Shown here one piece after another: positions 1 through 10,578 of a DNA stretch of 64,000 nt. Each line of letters starts with the position of its first letter. Position 1 is the stretch's first letter. Source of the DNA: Lepiota brunneoincarnata (lineage: Eukaryota; Basidiomycota; Agaricomycetes; Agaricales; Agaricaceae); NCBI GenBank assembly GCA_023014365.1, contig JAEBUN010000001.1, forward strand, positions 3,906,001-3,970,000. Reading direction: 5' to 3'. The notes beneath the pieces are model-generated. The model was given only the letters and a program-made list of their open reading frames with translations, did no database searches and was not told the origin of the DNA. Made by a program: the position numbers and the translations under genes.

Positions 1-159
1 TCCATTCCTGCTTCTCTCGCCAGGTCCTGCATGGCGGTGTAGTATTCCCCTTCCTCGTCTTCGTATTCTTGTGCCCGTAGTTGGTCTGTAGTCTCCTGTA
101 CCCATCTTGTAAAGTCGAACAGTAATTCTTGTTCCTCCCGGTTTGGACTGTTCATAACA
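1..159 (-). repeat. Family I LTR, partial (cut by window edge)
   Basis: This is the reverse complement of the start of the family I LTR at 3318. It ends at 159 with the TGTTATGAAC terminus in minus orientation. It encodes the first ~52 codons of the LTR-borne acidic frame described at 3322, with no stop. It differs from the copy at 3318 by few bases and keeps its CpG sites, so it is a young copy. The rest of the LTR lies outside the window, so solo or full-length status cannot be judged. Confidence 0.9.
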
Positions 160-255
160 ATACCGACTACGTCCCCTTCTTCGGATCCCATGGATTACTT
201 GGTCGTGCCTCACAAAACATCGAAGTGACGCAAGCATGGGAAAGAGGATGGGTGG

Positions 256-3239
256 GTGGTTAAAACTGCCAATGACCTTGTTGATGCTTGGACATATGAG
301 GAGATAACAATGGAGACAGCCCAAGGGCCCGTCAAGACAGAGGTTGAGGTTCCATTCAACTTTGGGTCAGGCATAAGAGCCACAGAAGAGCATGGAGGCA
401 GCACATCCAAAAGTGATAACACAACAGTACGCAATGGATCTGACAATCATCCGGATATGAGCGACATTGACATAGAGGAGGGGGATGCAAAGGAAGCTGG
501 CTCAAACAAAGTCAGTCATCACTTACAAGTCATCCAACAGAGGAAATCCAATGGTGTGAGGTATATAGCAACAGAACTGGATGGAAGATTTTGTTAAGCA
601 TGCTGACGATTTGCTAGCAGCACAACTTGCATGGGAGGCGTTTCCAGGCAGCGGCAGGTGTTCAAATTGTGCTGAGCGATGAAAGGTGATTTGGAGGTGT
701 AAAGATTGCTTTGGGGCCAAGATGTTATGCCGGATATGCATGTGACACTCACATTTCAACAATCCTCTGCATCGGCTAGAATGGTGGACAGGGAAGTTTT
801 TTCGCTTGGCTGCCATGGCAGAAGTGGGGACATATATACGTGTGTCTCACAACCATGGGGCATCCACATGTGAACAACTTAGCAAGCAGATGCAAATGCT
901 TGAGCTATGTGAGCAAATTGCAGATAATGCCAAACAAGAAACACTGCTAGCCAGTGAACAAGGTGGCAGTACAGTGCCACTCGGGAACAAGGTTGCCCCT
1001 GAACAGGATAGTTGGGAAAGCACAGATAATACATGCCCTGCATTTGGGGACAGCTGGTGGGATGATCCAGGGAACAATAGCAGTGAGGTGGCCAATGCAC
1101 CAACGAACCAAAATTATGATGGATCCCATGGACACATTCCAGGTCAACTGGGTCTTGGAAAACAAAAATATATTCCCCGGCTGGATCCACTGAAAAATCA
1201 ATGTGTGAGGGTCATTCATACAAATGGCATCCACAATATCACTCTTGTTACCTGCCCATGCTGCCGGAGGGTGGAGGTCATTGCCGACTTGATGTATTGC
1301 CGCCTTGTGCCAGTGACTTTCATTCGATGCTGGACTTTATTCATGGTTGATGTTCTTGAAGACTTCCAACTCGAAAATTTGGAATGCAAGGCTTCGGCAT
1401 ATCAATATTTCCAGAAGCTCCGCAGGCTCACATCACCGATGGCACCAGGAGAGGTCCCAAACTTATATCAGGAACTACTGCATATGGCACAGCTCTGGCA
1501 CTGGTTAAAGAAGCAAAAGTGGGCTGGTCATGGCCATGGTGTGCCCAAAGCAGACAGAGCAACACACCCAGGGACACTTGCAAATTTCTGTCTGGCATGC
1601 CCCCAACCCGGCATTAATTTTCCCTCAGATTGGAAGGAGGATACGAATAGGTTAGTAAAAATAAAGAATGCCTCTCTCACCATTGTCACATTGACATCAT
1701 CATGAACATTATTAGATGGGCATACCACCGATTCTTGGTTGCCGACGGCAATTTCAAGGCCGACCATGTGCAGCAACCCAACAACACTTCAGATATATGG
1801 TTATCGGAAGGAGCCAGCATGTTTTCCACACGTGCCCAGTACAAGAATTTCCTGAAGGATGCCATTGAAATGTCAACAGTACATGTGATAGCGTCATATG
1901 CTACCGCTGATGTGTTGCAATAAAACTAAGTGACAATGAAATGAATATAGAAGGCTCCATGCCAGAACTGTTTCCATGCCATTGAGCTTGCGATGGTCAG
2001 CTCCAAAGCATGCGATGTGACTGGCATAGTGGCCATTGCCTGTGCACGACATGGTTGCTTCGCCCCCAATGCTATAGCCAATTTATTCAAAGGGGAACAG
2101 CAAAAGAATGTAGATTGGGTCCTACTTCAATCCCTGGCTACAACACACCTTGATCCAGAACAAGGGGCAATGTTGATTTATGACATTGCCTGTCAATATT
2201 CGGTACATCTCTGGAAAAGGATTGGGCAATATCTACCCAATGATCTGGTCATAGACCGAGCTATTGGATTGTTTCACATCCATGGCCACCAACCAGAATT
2301 TTTTTGCCATTATGCAACATCCTTCATCCCTGGAAGTGGCATAACCATCGGTGAGATTCTGGAATCACTGTGGTCATCATTAAATGCCATTTCACCAACA
2401 GTCTGAACGGCAATGCTAGCAAATCGTGCCAAAACCATTGATGATCATGCCACTGATTCTAATCACAAGAAAATGCTTAATATCAGTGAGTAAATTTCAT
2501 CAAGTTTTCAGCTCTCATTGGATCTCTAATGTGCATGGGCCCAGTGGCAGCATTGTGTGACCAATATTCAGAGGTGAAAACAACAAGCGAGACAGCAGGG
2601 AATTATTTTAAATCTCTGAGCCAGAGTATTAGTGAAAACGATCAGTAGCAGTGGACAGTGGCAATTACATTTGCCGAGGCTTGCCGCCTGGCCTCTCCAA
2701 AGGCCATGGACATTTTGGGTGCGCAGGGCAGCCACAGACAGCAGGTGGCATCCGCCCAGGAGCAAGAATACACCCCAACAGAGCAGTGGGTTCAATTGGC
2801 AATTGAGATTGAAGAACACCGGTGAGTAATTGTTAGCTGTAGAAAAACTGCACATGAATATCGGAGATAATGGGAAGCCATCAGAGTCAAACTGCAATCT
2901 ATTATTCGTGGCAGCTCAAATGCGCCGCAAGAAGATCTTGCCGAGCAATTGTGGCAAAGCTTGGCAAATGACGTTGCCAAGCTGGAGATGAAGCAACACC
3001 ATCTCAAAATACACCAGGTGACTGTAGTGGTGATGGATAGCAACACTGACACTTGGGAAGCATTTGATGACTTGGACGATGACGGCGATTCATCCATGGC
3101 ACCGGCCACAACCTGCACAGATGATGACAATGCTTTCTCAGCAGTGAACATGTTACCAGTGGAACAATGCCCAATTTGCATGCCATCCACCTTTGAAGTC
3201 CCAGACCCTGCACTTTCCACTATTGAACTGGTATTCTGA
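256..3239 (+). pseudogene. KDZ-family DNA transposase (CxC2 type), decayed
   Basis: This is a relic of a KDZ (Kyakuja-Dileera-Zisupton) transposase, the transposon class expanded in Agaricomycetes together with TET/JBP genes. In order it shows an acidic N-terminus (256-560), the CxC2 cysteine cluster (about 650-790, read as CSNC, then WRCKDCF, then an HSH..NPLHR..WTG stretch), the LRRLTSP and CPQPGIN blocks (1420-1620), FLVADGNFKADH (1732-1767), ACARHGCF (2040-2064) and YDIACQYS (2178-2201). The LESLWSSLN block (2359-2385) and a coiled C-terminal part run to 3239. A plausible intron with donor GTTAGT lies at 1651-1715 and joins the frames. In-frame TGA stops at 2404 and elsewhere fit Arg CGA codons that lost CpG. 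It lies between two family I LTRs in opposite orientation. Family identity is firm; exon boundaries are approximate. Confidence 0.88.
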
Positions 3240-3321
3240 AAACAGCAAGCCTTCCAGCATCTGAGCGGCCTTCGTAGCGCCATTGCCGAAAAGTCTTTTC
3301 AGTATTCTCGCATAATCTGTT

Positions 3322-3690
3322 ATGAACAGTCCAGACCGGGAGGAACAAGAACTATTGTTCGACTTTACAAGATGGGTACAGGAGACTACAGACCAATTAC
3401 GGGCACAAGAATACGAAGACGAGGAAGGGGAATATTACACCGCCATGCAGGACCTGGCGAGAGAAGCAGGAATGGAGATAACCTTGGAGGATATATTGGA
3501 ATACCCCGAGGACGAGGAAGATAACCATGGATCAACCGATCCAACCTCCGATATGGATGGAAGCACTGAGAGAATGGAGAGCGAGAACGGAGAGAACTCC
3601 ATGGAGATACAATCGGGAGAAGAAGATTATGAGTCAGAGGAAAGCGATGGAACATCGCACAGCAGTAGCAAGAGTACTGACTCATTGTAA
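3322..3690 (+). CDS. LTR-encoded acidic protein domain (U3 frame)
   Basis: This 122-codon frame starts at the ATG four bases inside the LTR terminus and ends about 110 bp upstream of the TATA box, so it lies wholly in U3. The product is strongly acidic: a helical N-terminus with FTRWVQETTDQL, then EDEEGEYY, MQDLAREAG, LEDILEYPEDEED, and a Ser/Glu-rich tail. The same frame is present in all six family I LTRs of the window. Comparing codons 1-65 with the diverged copy at 38629 by eye, I count about 27 synonymous and about 5 amino-acid changes, which looks like purifying selection. In the complete element the last internal frame reads in phase into this one (38625), so it may be the C-terminus of a longer protein made from the 3' end of the genomic RNA. 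No known family recognised. Confidence 0.75.
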   Translation: MNSPDREEQELLFDFTRWVQETTDQLRAQEYEDEEGEYYTAMQDLAREAGMEITLEDILEYPEDEEDNHGSTDPTSDMDGSTERMESENGENSMEIQSGEEDYESEESDGTSHSSSKSTDSL

Positions 3691-3799
3691 TATAAATAAC
3701 ACTAGGATGCCATCAGCCAGGATGTGCATCATGGTCAGGACTGCGCACGACCAGTAGAACAGCCAAGTAACCTATAACGAGTATATAGCACCTCATAGG

Positions 3800-3807
3800 T
3801 ATATAAG
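3800..3807 (+). promoter_or_regulatory. TATA box of family I LTR
   Basis: TATATAAG lies in a well conserved stretch (CTCATAGGTATATAAGGCC), present in the other copies at comparable LTR positions. Transcription would start about 30 bp downstream, placing the acidic frame in U3. Confidence 0.6.
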
Positions 3808-4205
3808 GCCTGTACAAGTAGAGATTAAAGCCTTAAGCTTTAATCTTGTTAACAGCGGTCGTTTACCTCTCTGCCTTAACTTGGCGTCTTCCCTCGTTAT
3901 CTCATTGAGCGCGATCCACTAAGCTCTATAAGGCCAACCGTCTCGGACACCTTGTAGAGTGATTGAAGGCCGTCTCCAGTTATCCTCGGATACAGAAGGA
4001 GCACGGATCATAACATTAGATTAAAGCTTCCTTTGGACAACCTCCATCGTACACCCCGTGGTATCGGTACACCTTGTCGCTACCCTTCCACACCGGCAGA
4101 CGATACGCTTTATCGCTATCCGAGTGCCAACCGTATCTGACGACACACCTTGTCGCTGTCCGGTGATACACCCCCGTAGAGCAGGCCACCATACCCTCTG
4201 CACCC

Positions 4206-5743
4206 TTGGTCAGACGCACCGAAAGCGTTGATAGGTCATCCACACCTTTAAGTGTTGATTGGGATAACGCACCCGTAAGCGTTGTATACAGGTCATCCGC
4301 ACCTTCAAGCGTCGATTGGGATAACGCACCCGCAAGCATTGTTTATTCACCCTCACCTTCACCTTCGACTTCTTCCCTCTTCACCCTGTCTACAAACCGA
4401 AACGACCCCCTTGCCACCGACTACGAAGAATCCAACAGTTCTGACTGGTCGACAACCGACTCCGAACCCGACTTCACACCCCCTCCACCACGGACCCTAA
4501 AAAGAAAACAAAACCTATACCCCTCACTCGTTCACCCTCTGGTTCCGCACTGTACCCTACACAACCTACCGAGAGAGTTCAACGTCGAACAGAAGACCCA
4601 GGATACCCAGCACCCCCAGCATCAGTTCTTCAATCCCTACCTAAGCAACCACCACCTGAAAGAACTGCCACCTCTACCCGCTCAAAACTCGGGGAGCCGA
4701 TTCATAGAACATCTACCCCATCCTCCGGTCCTCAACCCTCAACAAGTACAAGAACTAGCGACAACACTTCGCAACAGAAACCCCCAAGAACATTCTCACC
4801 CCTCACATCACCACTTGGATCACCGGTACACTCACCGCCTCGATCCAGTTCCCCTGTACAATCCAAACCATCCGAAGTTAGCCCCACTACCGGGTCTATT
4901 CACACTTCCGACGAGGAATCCACAACCTCTGACATTAACAATATGGCCTCCTCCGCAAAAATCAACACACCCCCAACCTTTAATGGAGAGACCGACTACT
5001 TCCGCCTCTGGAAGGATGCAGTACAACTATACATCGATGCAAAGCCAGGAGCCTTTTCCGATGACAAGACCAAGATACAATTCGCCCTTTCATACATGTC
5101 CACCGGCCCCGCCGCAACATGGAGAGGAGCATTCTTGGAATCAAACAAAGAACTTGATGGAAGCCAGACCCTTCCAACATGGAAGAAATTTCTCGAAGGA
5201 CTCGATACATCCTTCGCCCCAAACAATGTCCCCGCCGATGCAATGGACAGAATCCGCCACCTCAAACAGAATGGACGATATATCGATGATTACATATCCC
5301 AGTTCCAGATACTTGCCTATCAGGCCGACCTTGGAGATGGAGTGGCAGCGGTCAACTATTTCAAGAACGGGCTGGATTGCCCCGTCGCAATCAAGACAAT
5401 TAGCCTCAATCCAGGAAACAAACTCAGCGACTGGTTCAAGCAAGCTCGAACAGCATATCAAATACTACAAACTCAACGCGACTATATGCAAACTCGAGGA
5501 ACTCCCTCGTTTCCAACGACTTCGCGCACTCGCCCATTTAAAGGGAAAAGAAATGCTTTTACGCGCCGTGTCCCACTGCCCTATCAAGCAACAGACCCTA
5601 ACGCAATGGATATTGACCAACTCGCCGAAGCAGTCTACAACCTCGACTTTGAGGACGAGCCAGATCTACTCACCGAAGAAGCTGATGAAGACGAGGAGAC
5701 TGAAGAAGACAGACTCCACCAGTTGGTACAAGAACGCACCTGC
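4206..5743 (+). pseudogene. Ty3/Gypsy gag, family I copy A, 3'-truncated by insertion
   Basis: The capsid frame is clear from the ATG at 4943: INTPPTFNGETDY, LYIDAKPGAF, FALSYMSTGPAATWRG, LKQNGRYIDDYISQF, then an acidic DEDEETEEDR tail, ending at 5743 where family III was inserted. The same phase is open upstream over a P/S/T-rich stretch (about 4480-4942), so gag may begin earlier. A second phase from 4206 encodes two 19-residue tandem repeats (57 bp period, 4234 and 4291) and an acidic stretch, so the true N-terminus probably involves a frame change or splice. The zinc knuckle seen in copy B (32500-32550) is missing here. Family: retrotransposon gag of chromodomain Gypsy elements. Confidence 0.85.
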
Positions 5744-7028
5744 TGATACGCCGATTTCACGCCTATACATGAATTCCGTACTCCGGAACGATTCTCTACA
5801 TAGAATCATTGGCTATATCATTAAAGAACTCTATAGAGGATTGGTACTATGTCCCGTAGTAGCCAGTTCGACCGAATTGAGGATATTCGAGCCTTGGAAG
5901 TGTTCAAACCAGTTCATTATCACTAAGCTTAGTGAACCAAACTATCGGAACGCTTTCCAGAGGGATTCAGGACTCTACATAGTCTATCGAGTATACTCCG
6001 GTCGCATCAAGGGACCTTACGAGCAGTTTTCTGATGAACCCGGATGCGTTTGAATATAAAGAATGTACCTAGCGGCTGTCGCAGGAGTATTACGTCGAAA
6101 GCGAGCCCAATAATGATGACCGGACCATGGAACGGAACGTTCAACGTTCGGGAGGCGACACCCGATGCCCAAAACCCTAGAAATATCAAAGACTCCTAAT
6201 TAACAAGTGCTTTGTGGGTCCCGGCACCTCGGCCTATTGCTTAACTGAGATTAATTACAACGGATCAAGGGACTGTCCATCCGCTATACATTCCGATCAT
6301 AATTGATCCGGAGTCTTAACGTGCTCGCGTGGACGCAGAATAATGCAGACGAGCACGAAACACGTCTGGCTGGATTGCCATTTGTTAATCAGAGAAAAAC
6401 CCATAACCCAGGGCAAGGTAGAAATGCTGCCGAACCTTCCAAAATGTTCTACAGTGCCTGTAACAATTAAGCTTATTGTTTTCTATTTCATATTTACTAT
6501 CTCTCGTATGTATCTAAACAATATAAATACGGTCGCACTTGTTCGTGGAGAAGCAAGAGGTCTCACCCCCGCTTCCACACGCAAGTCTGCGAGCCGTGAT
6601 CAAGAACGGTTTCAGAGGGCTATTTAGTGTGCGTCGTTAAGTGTGAATTCTTCGGTTGTCGACCAACCCAGAGACAGAGACAGAGACCAGAGTTCAGAGT
6701 TTAGAGTTCCAGAGTGCTAGAGACAGAGACAGAGACAGAGACCAGAGACCAGAGACTAGAGACCCCGCGCTTTGAATTGACAGGGATTGTCCTTTCATTG
6801 TTGCACCGTACGGCTAAGATAACTTCAACGGCTGTTCGTTAACCTCTAAAACACTACTCTCTTGAATTTCGCTGTCAGAACGCACCCCCAGAACACCCTA
6901 AAAGACGAAACTGTTCCTTATCTATCTCATTCCACTTGTATTAGCTTAAGCTTATCGAATTTCGGCTAAGCTTAGTGAAAACAAGCCCACTATCCATATT
7001 AAAACATACGAACGTTTCTACCTTTTCA
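5744..7028 (+). repeat. Family III 5' LTR
   Basis: A 1285 bp LTR, TGATACGC...CTTTTCA. Its boundaries come from alignment with the solo LTR at 19364-20611 and with the truncated 3' LTR. It contains four TAAGCTTA palindromes (5924, 6468, 6947, 6967), the first inside a perfect 14-mer CACTAAGCTTAGTG. It also has a run of AGAGACAGAGACC repeats (about 6670-6765). All four palindromes sit at matching places in the solo LTR. Confidence 0.93.
6522..6529 (+). promoter_or_regulatory. TATA box of family III LTR
   Basis: TATAAATA, conserved in the solo LTR. The truncated 3' LTR begins at the base matching about 6547, some 25 bp downstream, close to where R would start. Confidence 0.5.
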
Positions 7029-7030
7029 TC

Positions 7031-7047
7031 TGGAGCCCACCGCGAGG
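7031..7047 (+). other. Putative primer binding site
   Basis: Two bases after the LTR the sequence TGGAGCCCACCGCGAGG begins with TGG, as expected for annealing to a tRNA 3' CCA end. I cannot assign the tRNA. The following leader to 7313 shows no gene. Confidence 0.45.
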
Positions 7048-7313
7048 GGGGTTTTCAGTTGAATTTCACGAGACAAAACACCAAAAGACTTGGACACTGG
7101 CCCGCCTTTCACCTGCGAAGCAGAAAAAGGTTCAAGCAAAGACCGTAAAGTCACCCAAAACGTCCTTCGAGAGCAGTCTCAGGAAGGTCGACCCACCAAA
7201 ACAGAGAACTACTCGGAACTCCAATCGTCCAGAAGGTTCTGAAGGCCTCATCGCCGCTAGTACCTCTCGAAAGCGAAAAGATCCCGTTAGCGCTTTAGCT
7301 GCGAACACAGCGA

Positions 7314-9077
7314 GTGGTTCAGCAGTTGCAGCTATTGAGAGAAGCCGTACCGCCGATCTCTACTGCTCCCAGAATTACTATAAGGCTGCCAGCCTCAGCT
7401 CGCAACATAGCGCATATTCTGCACACCGAAAACCAGGACGGTCAGACCGTTCCTACGCTAAGCTTAGCGTTACCAAACCAAAACTCGTTTCATACGAACC
7501 CTTTTGGTGCCCCCACGGTACCACAGATATCACAGTCAACTCCGACTGTACAGACAAACCAAACTACGCCGTCGACGACGACTACAGCTAGAAAAATGGG
7601 ACACGAGCGTATGCCAATTCCCTTTAGCAATAATGCTCCCAGGTGGGATGCATCAAAACCACAGACATTGAGAAATTATCTCTGGACGCTGGAACGTCTC
7701 TTCACGATAACGAAGACGACGGACGAGGCAGAAAGAATAAATTGGGCGGTGTCATATGTGGACCAGGATATCCGTGAAGAGTGGATGAGTTTTGCGGAGT
7801 TCTTAGCAGGAAGCTGGACAGGCTTCGTAGAGAGATTAAAGAAAGAGTATCCCGAGGCTGTGGCAGCCGAGCAGGGCTCAGTGCGACGCTTGAGGGAACT
7901 CTGCGCAGAGAGTAGAGGCATTGCGATGAATGAGGAGCATAAAGTCTTGGACTTTAAAAGGCGATTCATTCTCGAAGCAGAGAAGTGTCTAAAGTCGCCG
8001 GCGGTAGTCTCGAACCGAGAGCTAGTCGAGTTATTTACGAGCGCACTGGACTCGGTGTTCCAGGATGTGCTCAATGCGAGATTAGCGATCACCAGGGCGC
8101 GTAGAACCGCAAGTGATGGGTCGGCACTGACTGCGAAGGATTTACGTGAAGAGGACCCCTATGATTGGAGGATTGTCGTGGATAAAGCTGTCGAAATTTC
8201 GATTGGCAAAACACTTATGCGATCCCTTCATCAGGATTTGAGGCCGGTAAACTCGGCATCGATGAGCCATCCACCTGCGACATCCGGAACAGGGACTTAT
8301 GACCCGGTGGTAAAGCGAGAACTGCAAAGCTTAAAGCAGAAATTTCAGGATGAAGTCTCGCAGATGGCAGGTGGCCTCGCTGAGCTTAAGGACCTCATGA
8401 ATATCCAGGGGCATACCTTAAAAACATATTTAGAGAGCTCGGTGAAAGATGGACATAATCATGCCGGTTATAATCACGCCCAGAGGAATACCGGAAGTGG
8501 GCCAGCAGGGTCGCTTTCCGATCGCAAGTGTTTCTACTGCTGGTTATTAGGGCATAGTTGGTTATTCTGCCCGGACATAGAGGCGGATAAACAAGCCGGC
8601 CGAATTAGAGTCGAAGGGAACAAAATATATATGGGAGACGGCTCGAGTATCCCTCGAGGAGAAGGGCCTATTAAAGAGAAAGTGGCAAAGTACTATGCGA
8701 CAAAGGGACAACTCTTCGTTCAGATACCAGAACTGCCGGAGGTTGAGCCTGAGTTACCGCAAGTACCAACGTCAGCAGTGTTTGCACAGAGAGCGTTCCC
8801 GAGGTCAGAAAACCAAAGGTCGCCAGCGGAAGAAGAAATCCGCCGTCTGAAGCAGCGCATGGAAATGTTGGAGACAGCTGCCATCCACGCTGGGAGTACC
8901 CCAAAGGTTAAGCTTATGACAAGAAAGGATGATAACGTCGAGATACAGTCTTTGGCCGAGCAATTGGCCCAGATACAGGCTAAGCTTAGTGGTCTGACGG
9001 ATGGTACGCCCTCGGCAAGCCAGTATTTGGACACCAGGAGTGGCGCGAAGACTTGGAACTCGGAGTCGGGTTTCTAA
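7314..9077 (+). CDS. gag: Gag polyprotein, family III
   Basis: This is the structural protein of the particle. The frame is open from at least 7314, but its only good early start is the ATG at 7596 (AAAATGGGA), giving 493 residues; a non-AUG or upstream start cannot be excluded. An N-terminal P/S/T-rich part is followed by a capsid-like helical region (about 7620-8250), a coiled region (8310-8420), and one zinc knuckle, C-x2-C-x4-H-x4-C at 8529-8570 (CFYCWLLGHSWLFC). A second coiled segment (8830-9000) carries two TAAGCTTA copies read as Lys-Leu. It ends in TAA at 9075-9077, preceded directly by a slippery heptamer, so protease is probably made by -1 frameshifting. Confidence 0.88.
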   Translation: MVQQLQLLREAVPPISTAPRITIRLPASARNIAHILHTENQDGQTVPTLSLALPNQNSFHTNPFGAPTVPQISQSTPTVQTNQTTPSTTTTARKMGHERMPIPFSNNAPRWDASKPQTLRNYLWTLERLFTITKTTDEAERINWAVSYVDQDIREEWMSFAEFLAGSWTGFVERLKKEYPEAVAAEQGSVRRLRELCAESRGIAMNEEHKVLDFKRRFILEAEKCLKSPAVVSNRELVELFTSALDSVFQDVLNARLAITRARRTASDGSALTAKDLREEDPYDWRIVVDKAVEISIGKTLMRSLHQDLRPVNSASMSHPPATSGTGTYDPVVKRELQSLKQKFQDEVSQMAGGLAELKDLMNIQGHTLKTYLESSVKDGHNHAGYNHAQRNTGSGPAGSLSDRKCFYCWLLGHSWLFCPDIEADKQAGRIRVEGNKIYMGDGSSIPRGEGPIKEKVAKYYATKGQLFVQIPELPEVEPELPQVPTSAVFAQRAFPRSENQRSPAEEEIRRLKQRMEMLETAAIHAGSTPKVKLMTRKDDNVEIQSLAEQLAQIQAKLSGLTDGTPSASQYLDTRSGAKTWNSESGF

Positions 9078-10186
9078 AGGGTTCGAGGAAGGAGCCGGCT
9101 CTGAAGAAGAAGGTCGCCTTCGCCAGAGGACAGACTCCTGAGGACGCGTCGGATTCCGAGCGATCAGAAGAATCAGAAAATGAGGAAATAGGGCAGACAA
9201 CGGAGGAACCAGTGCGTGCCGCAGCAGGGGAATTACCATATAGAAATGTGAAACCACTGCACCCGGTCGTTGAGGTGCCACCGTTGCCTGTCAGAAGGAT
9301 GGAACCATCTAAGAAGGAGCCTGCGTATAAGCACCAGGCCCCTATAGAGAGGAGTGTCGATGTGGAGGAAGTACTCAGCAGGGTATTGAAGCGAGAAGCC
9401 TCAGTATCGCATGGAGAACTCTTGGCATTGTCACCGATATACAGGAACGCTTATAGGGAGTGCATTATGAGAAAACGGGTACCCACAAGTCAAAGCTTAA
9501 TAGCAGGAGTAGGGCCCTGGGACGATGATACAGAAGATATAGAGATTAATAGTGGGCCAGTACAAGTCATGATAACGGAGCTAGCAGACGGCACTCGGAA
9601 GTATGATACAGTGCTCCGAGAAGGCTCGGCAACCCAAGCCTGGGTAGCGCAGGATCCAATCATGCAGTACTTGGAGTCACTTCCTCGAAGAGACAGGGGA
9701 CGGCAAGTGTTTATTGCGAAAGAATGCGAGCCGTTGAGAGTAGTGCCAACTCTGATAAATGGGATTTGGCAGGAAGAGGCCTTGCTAGATAGCGGGTCAC
9801 AGATCGTCTCCATGAGTCAGGAAGCGGCGATTGCATGTCAAGTTTCTTGGGATCCAGATACTACGATAAATTTGCAGAGTGCAAATGGGCAGGTTGAAAA
9901 GACTTGTGGACTGGCAAAGAACGTAGGCTTTACCTGTGGGGGAGTCACAATCTATTTGCAAGTTCACATCGTTCGTAACCCCACGTATCGAGTACTCTTG
10001 GGACGACCCTTTGATGTAATGATGGCTAGCGAAGTCAGGAATAGCGCCAGTGGCGAGCAAACCTTGGTTATTACGGACCCAAATACCAGAGAACGGGCTG
10101 TGTTACCAACTTATGCTCGAGGAGAGTGTAATCCTCCTAAGCTTAGGGAAAACAGTCAAAATTTTCAAGAAACCTCGATGAGTTGA
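9053..10186 (+). CDS. Aspartic protease frame, family III
   Basis: A 377-codon frame in the -1 phase of gag, overlapping it by 25 bp. It has no ATG near the overlap, so it is expected only as a Gag-Pro fusion. The first part is charged and disordered. The retropepsin-like domain follows, with the LLDSGS active site (Asp codon at 9788-9790, residue 246 of the frame) and a later VLLGRPFDVM block (about 9990-10020) typical of Ty3/Gypsy proteases. A TAAGCTTA copy at 10138 is read as Lys-Leu. The frame closes with TGA at 10184-10186, just after a second heptamer (10159) that could shift ribosomes into the next frame. Confidence 0.85.
   Translation: MELGVGFLKGSRKEPALKKKVAFARGQTPEDASDSERSEESENEEIGQTTEEPVRAAAGELPYRNVKPLHPVVEVPPLPVRRMEPSKKEPAYKHQAPIERSVDVEEVLSRVLKREASVSHGELLALSPIYRNAYRECIMRKRVPTSQSLIAGVGPWDDDTEDIEINSGPVQVMITELADGTRKYDTVLREGSATQAWVAQDPIMQYLESLPRRDRGRQVFIAKECEPLRVVPTLINGIWQEEALLDSGSQIVSMSQEAAIACQVSWDPDTTINLQSANGQVEKTCGLAKNVGFTCGGVTIYLQVHIVRNPTYRVLLGRPFDVMMASEVRNSASGEQTLVITDPNTRERAVLPTYARGECNPPKLRENSQNFQETSMS
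9068..9074 (+). promoter_or_regulatory. Predicted -1 ribosomal frameshift site, gag to protease
   Basis: GGGTTTC in gag phase (G GGT TTC) fits the X XXY YYZ rule and lies immediately before the gag TAA. The protease frame is in the -1 phase and continues GGG TTT CTA AAG. A downstream stimulatory structure was not worked out. Confidence 0.65.
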
Positions 10187-10446
10187 CTGAGGGACAAGGA
10201 GAGGTGGCTTGTATAATAGACTATGATGATGAGAAGGGCCCTGTCGTCGCACAAACACTAAGCTTAGCAAAAGGAAGCTTCTCAGAGGCCGAGCTACAGC
10301 TAATGTTCATTGACCGAGTCATACGCGATGAGGACTGCCCACAGGAAGATAGAGCAACGGCGTTATTGTGCCTAGGGTGCATCGCCAACGCACAGGATAC
10401 GGAGGGTCAGGGAAATACTGTCTTCGAAACTGAAGGGGATTACTAA
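10147..10446 (+). CDS. Small linking frame between protease and pol
   Basis: This frame is open from 10147 to the TAA ending at 10446 and has no early ATG. It is in the -1 phase of the protease frame, and the heptamer AAATTTT at 10159-10165 (A AAT TTT) lies in the overlap. A second -1 shift would therefore extend the polyprotein by about 94 residues of acidic sequence containing VACIIDYDDEKGPV. It carries a TAAGCTTA copy at 10259 (Leu-Ser-Leu). Pol starts 130 bp further on in the same phase, but several stops intervene, so pol expression needs reinitiation, splicing or a separate mRNA. No domain recognised. Confidence 0.55.
   Translation, partial: GKQSKFSRNLDELTEGQGEVACIIDYDDEKGPVVAQTLSLAKGSFSEAELQLMFIDRVIRDEDCPQEDRATALLCLGCIANAQDTEGQGNTVFETEGDY
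10159..10165 (+). promoter_or_regulatory. Possible second -1 frameshift heptamer
   Basis: AAATTTT in protease phase fits X XXY YYZ. The -1 frame is open on both sides of it. Weaker than the gag site because it sits about 20 bases before the stop. Confidence 0.4.
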
Positions 10447-10578
10447 GAGTAAATTGGTAGCAATCCTGGCTGGGAAGAGCATATAGAACCAGTCGCTTTA
10501 AAAGGATGCCATGTTAGGTGATATTACCGGAGAAATTCAGGATAAAACGATAAATAAAAGTGGGATCCGCTGGCAGAA

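Larger units (their letters stand above)
3318..4015 (+). repeat. Family I 5' LTR (copy A)
   Basis: A 698 bp LTR beginning TGTTATG and ending ATAACA. The same unit recurs at 1-159(-), 30008-30709, 38625-39326, 42421-43122(-) and 47248-47962. It carries an open reading frame starting at LTR base 5, a TATA box at 3800 and a TTAAGCTTTAA stretch at about 3834. CpG sites are largely intact. The matching 3' LTR of this copy is absent: the element is interrupted at 5744. Confidence 0.93.

Noticed and set aside
5770..6053. 95-codon frame near the start of the family III LTR, similar in position to the family I LTR frame
   Set aside because: Between the 5' LTR and the solo LTR I count about 11 replacement and 2 synonymous changes, and the solo copy gains a TGA. 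No sign of protein selection.
4206..6053. A 615-codon plus frame running from the family I leader into the family III LTR
   Set aside because: It crosses the insertion border at 5744 and overlaps gag in another phase; only its first ~100 codons look real.
6343..6627. 94-codon frame in the family III LTR with a hydrophobic segment
   Set aside because: It spans the TATA box and changes between copies are mostly replacements; likely a chance frame.
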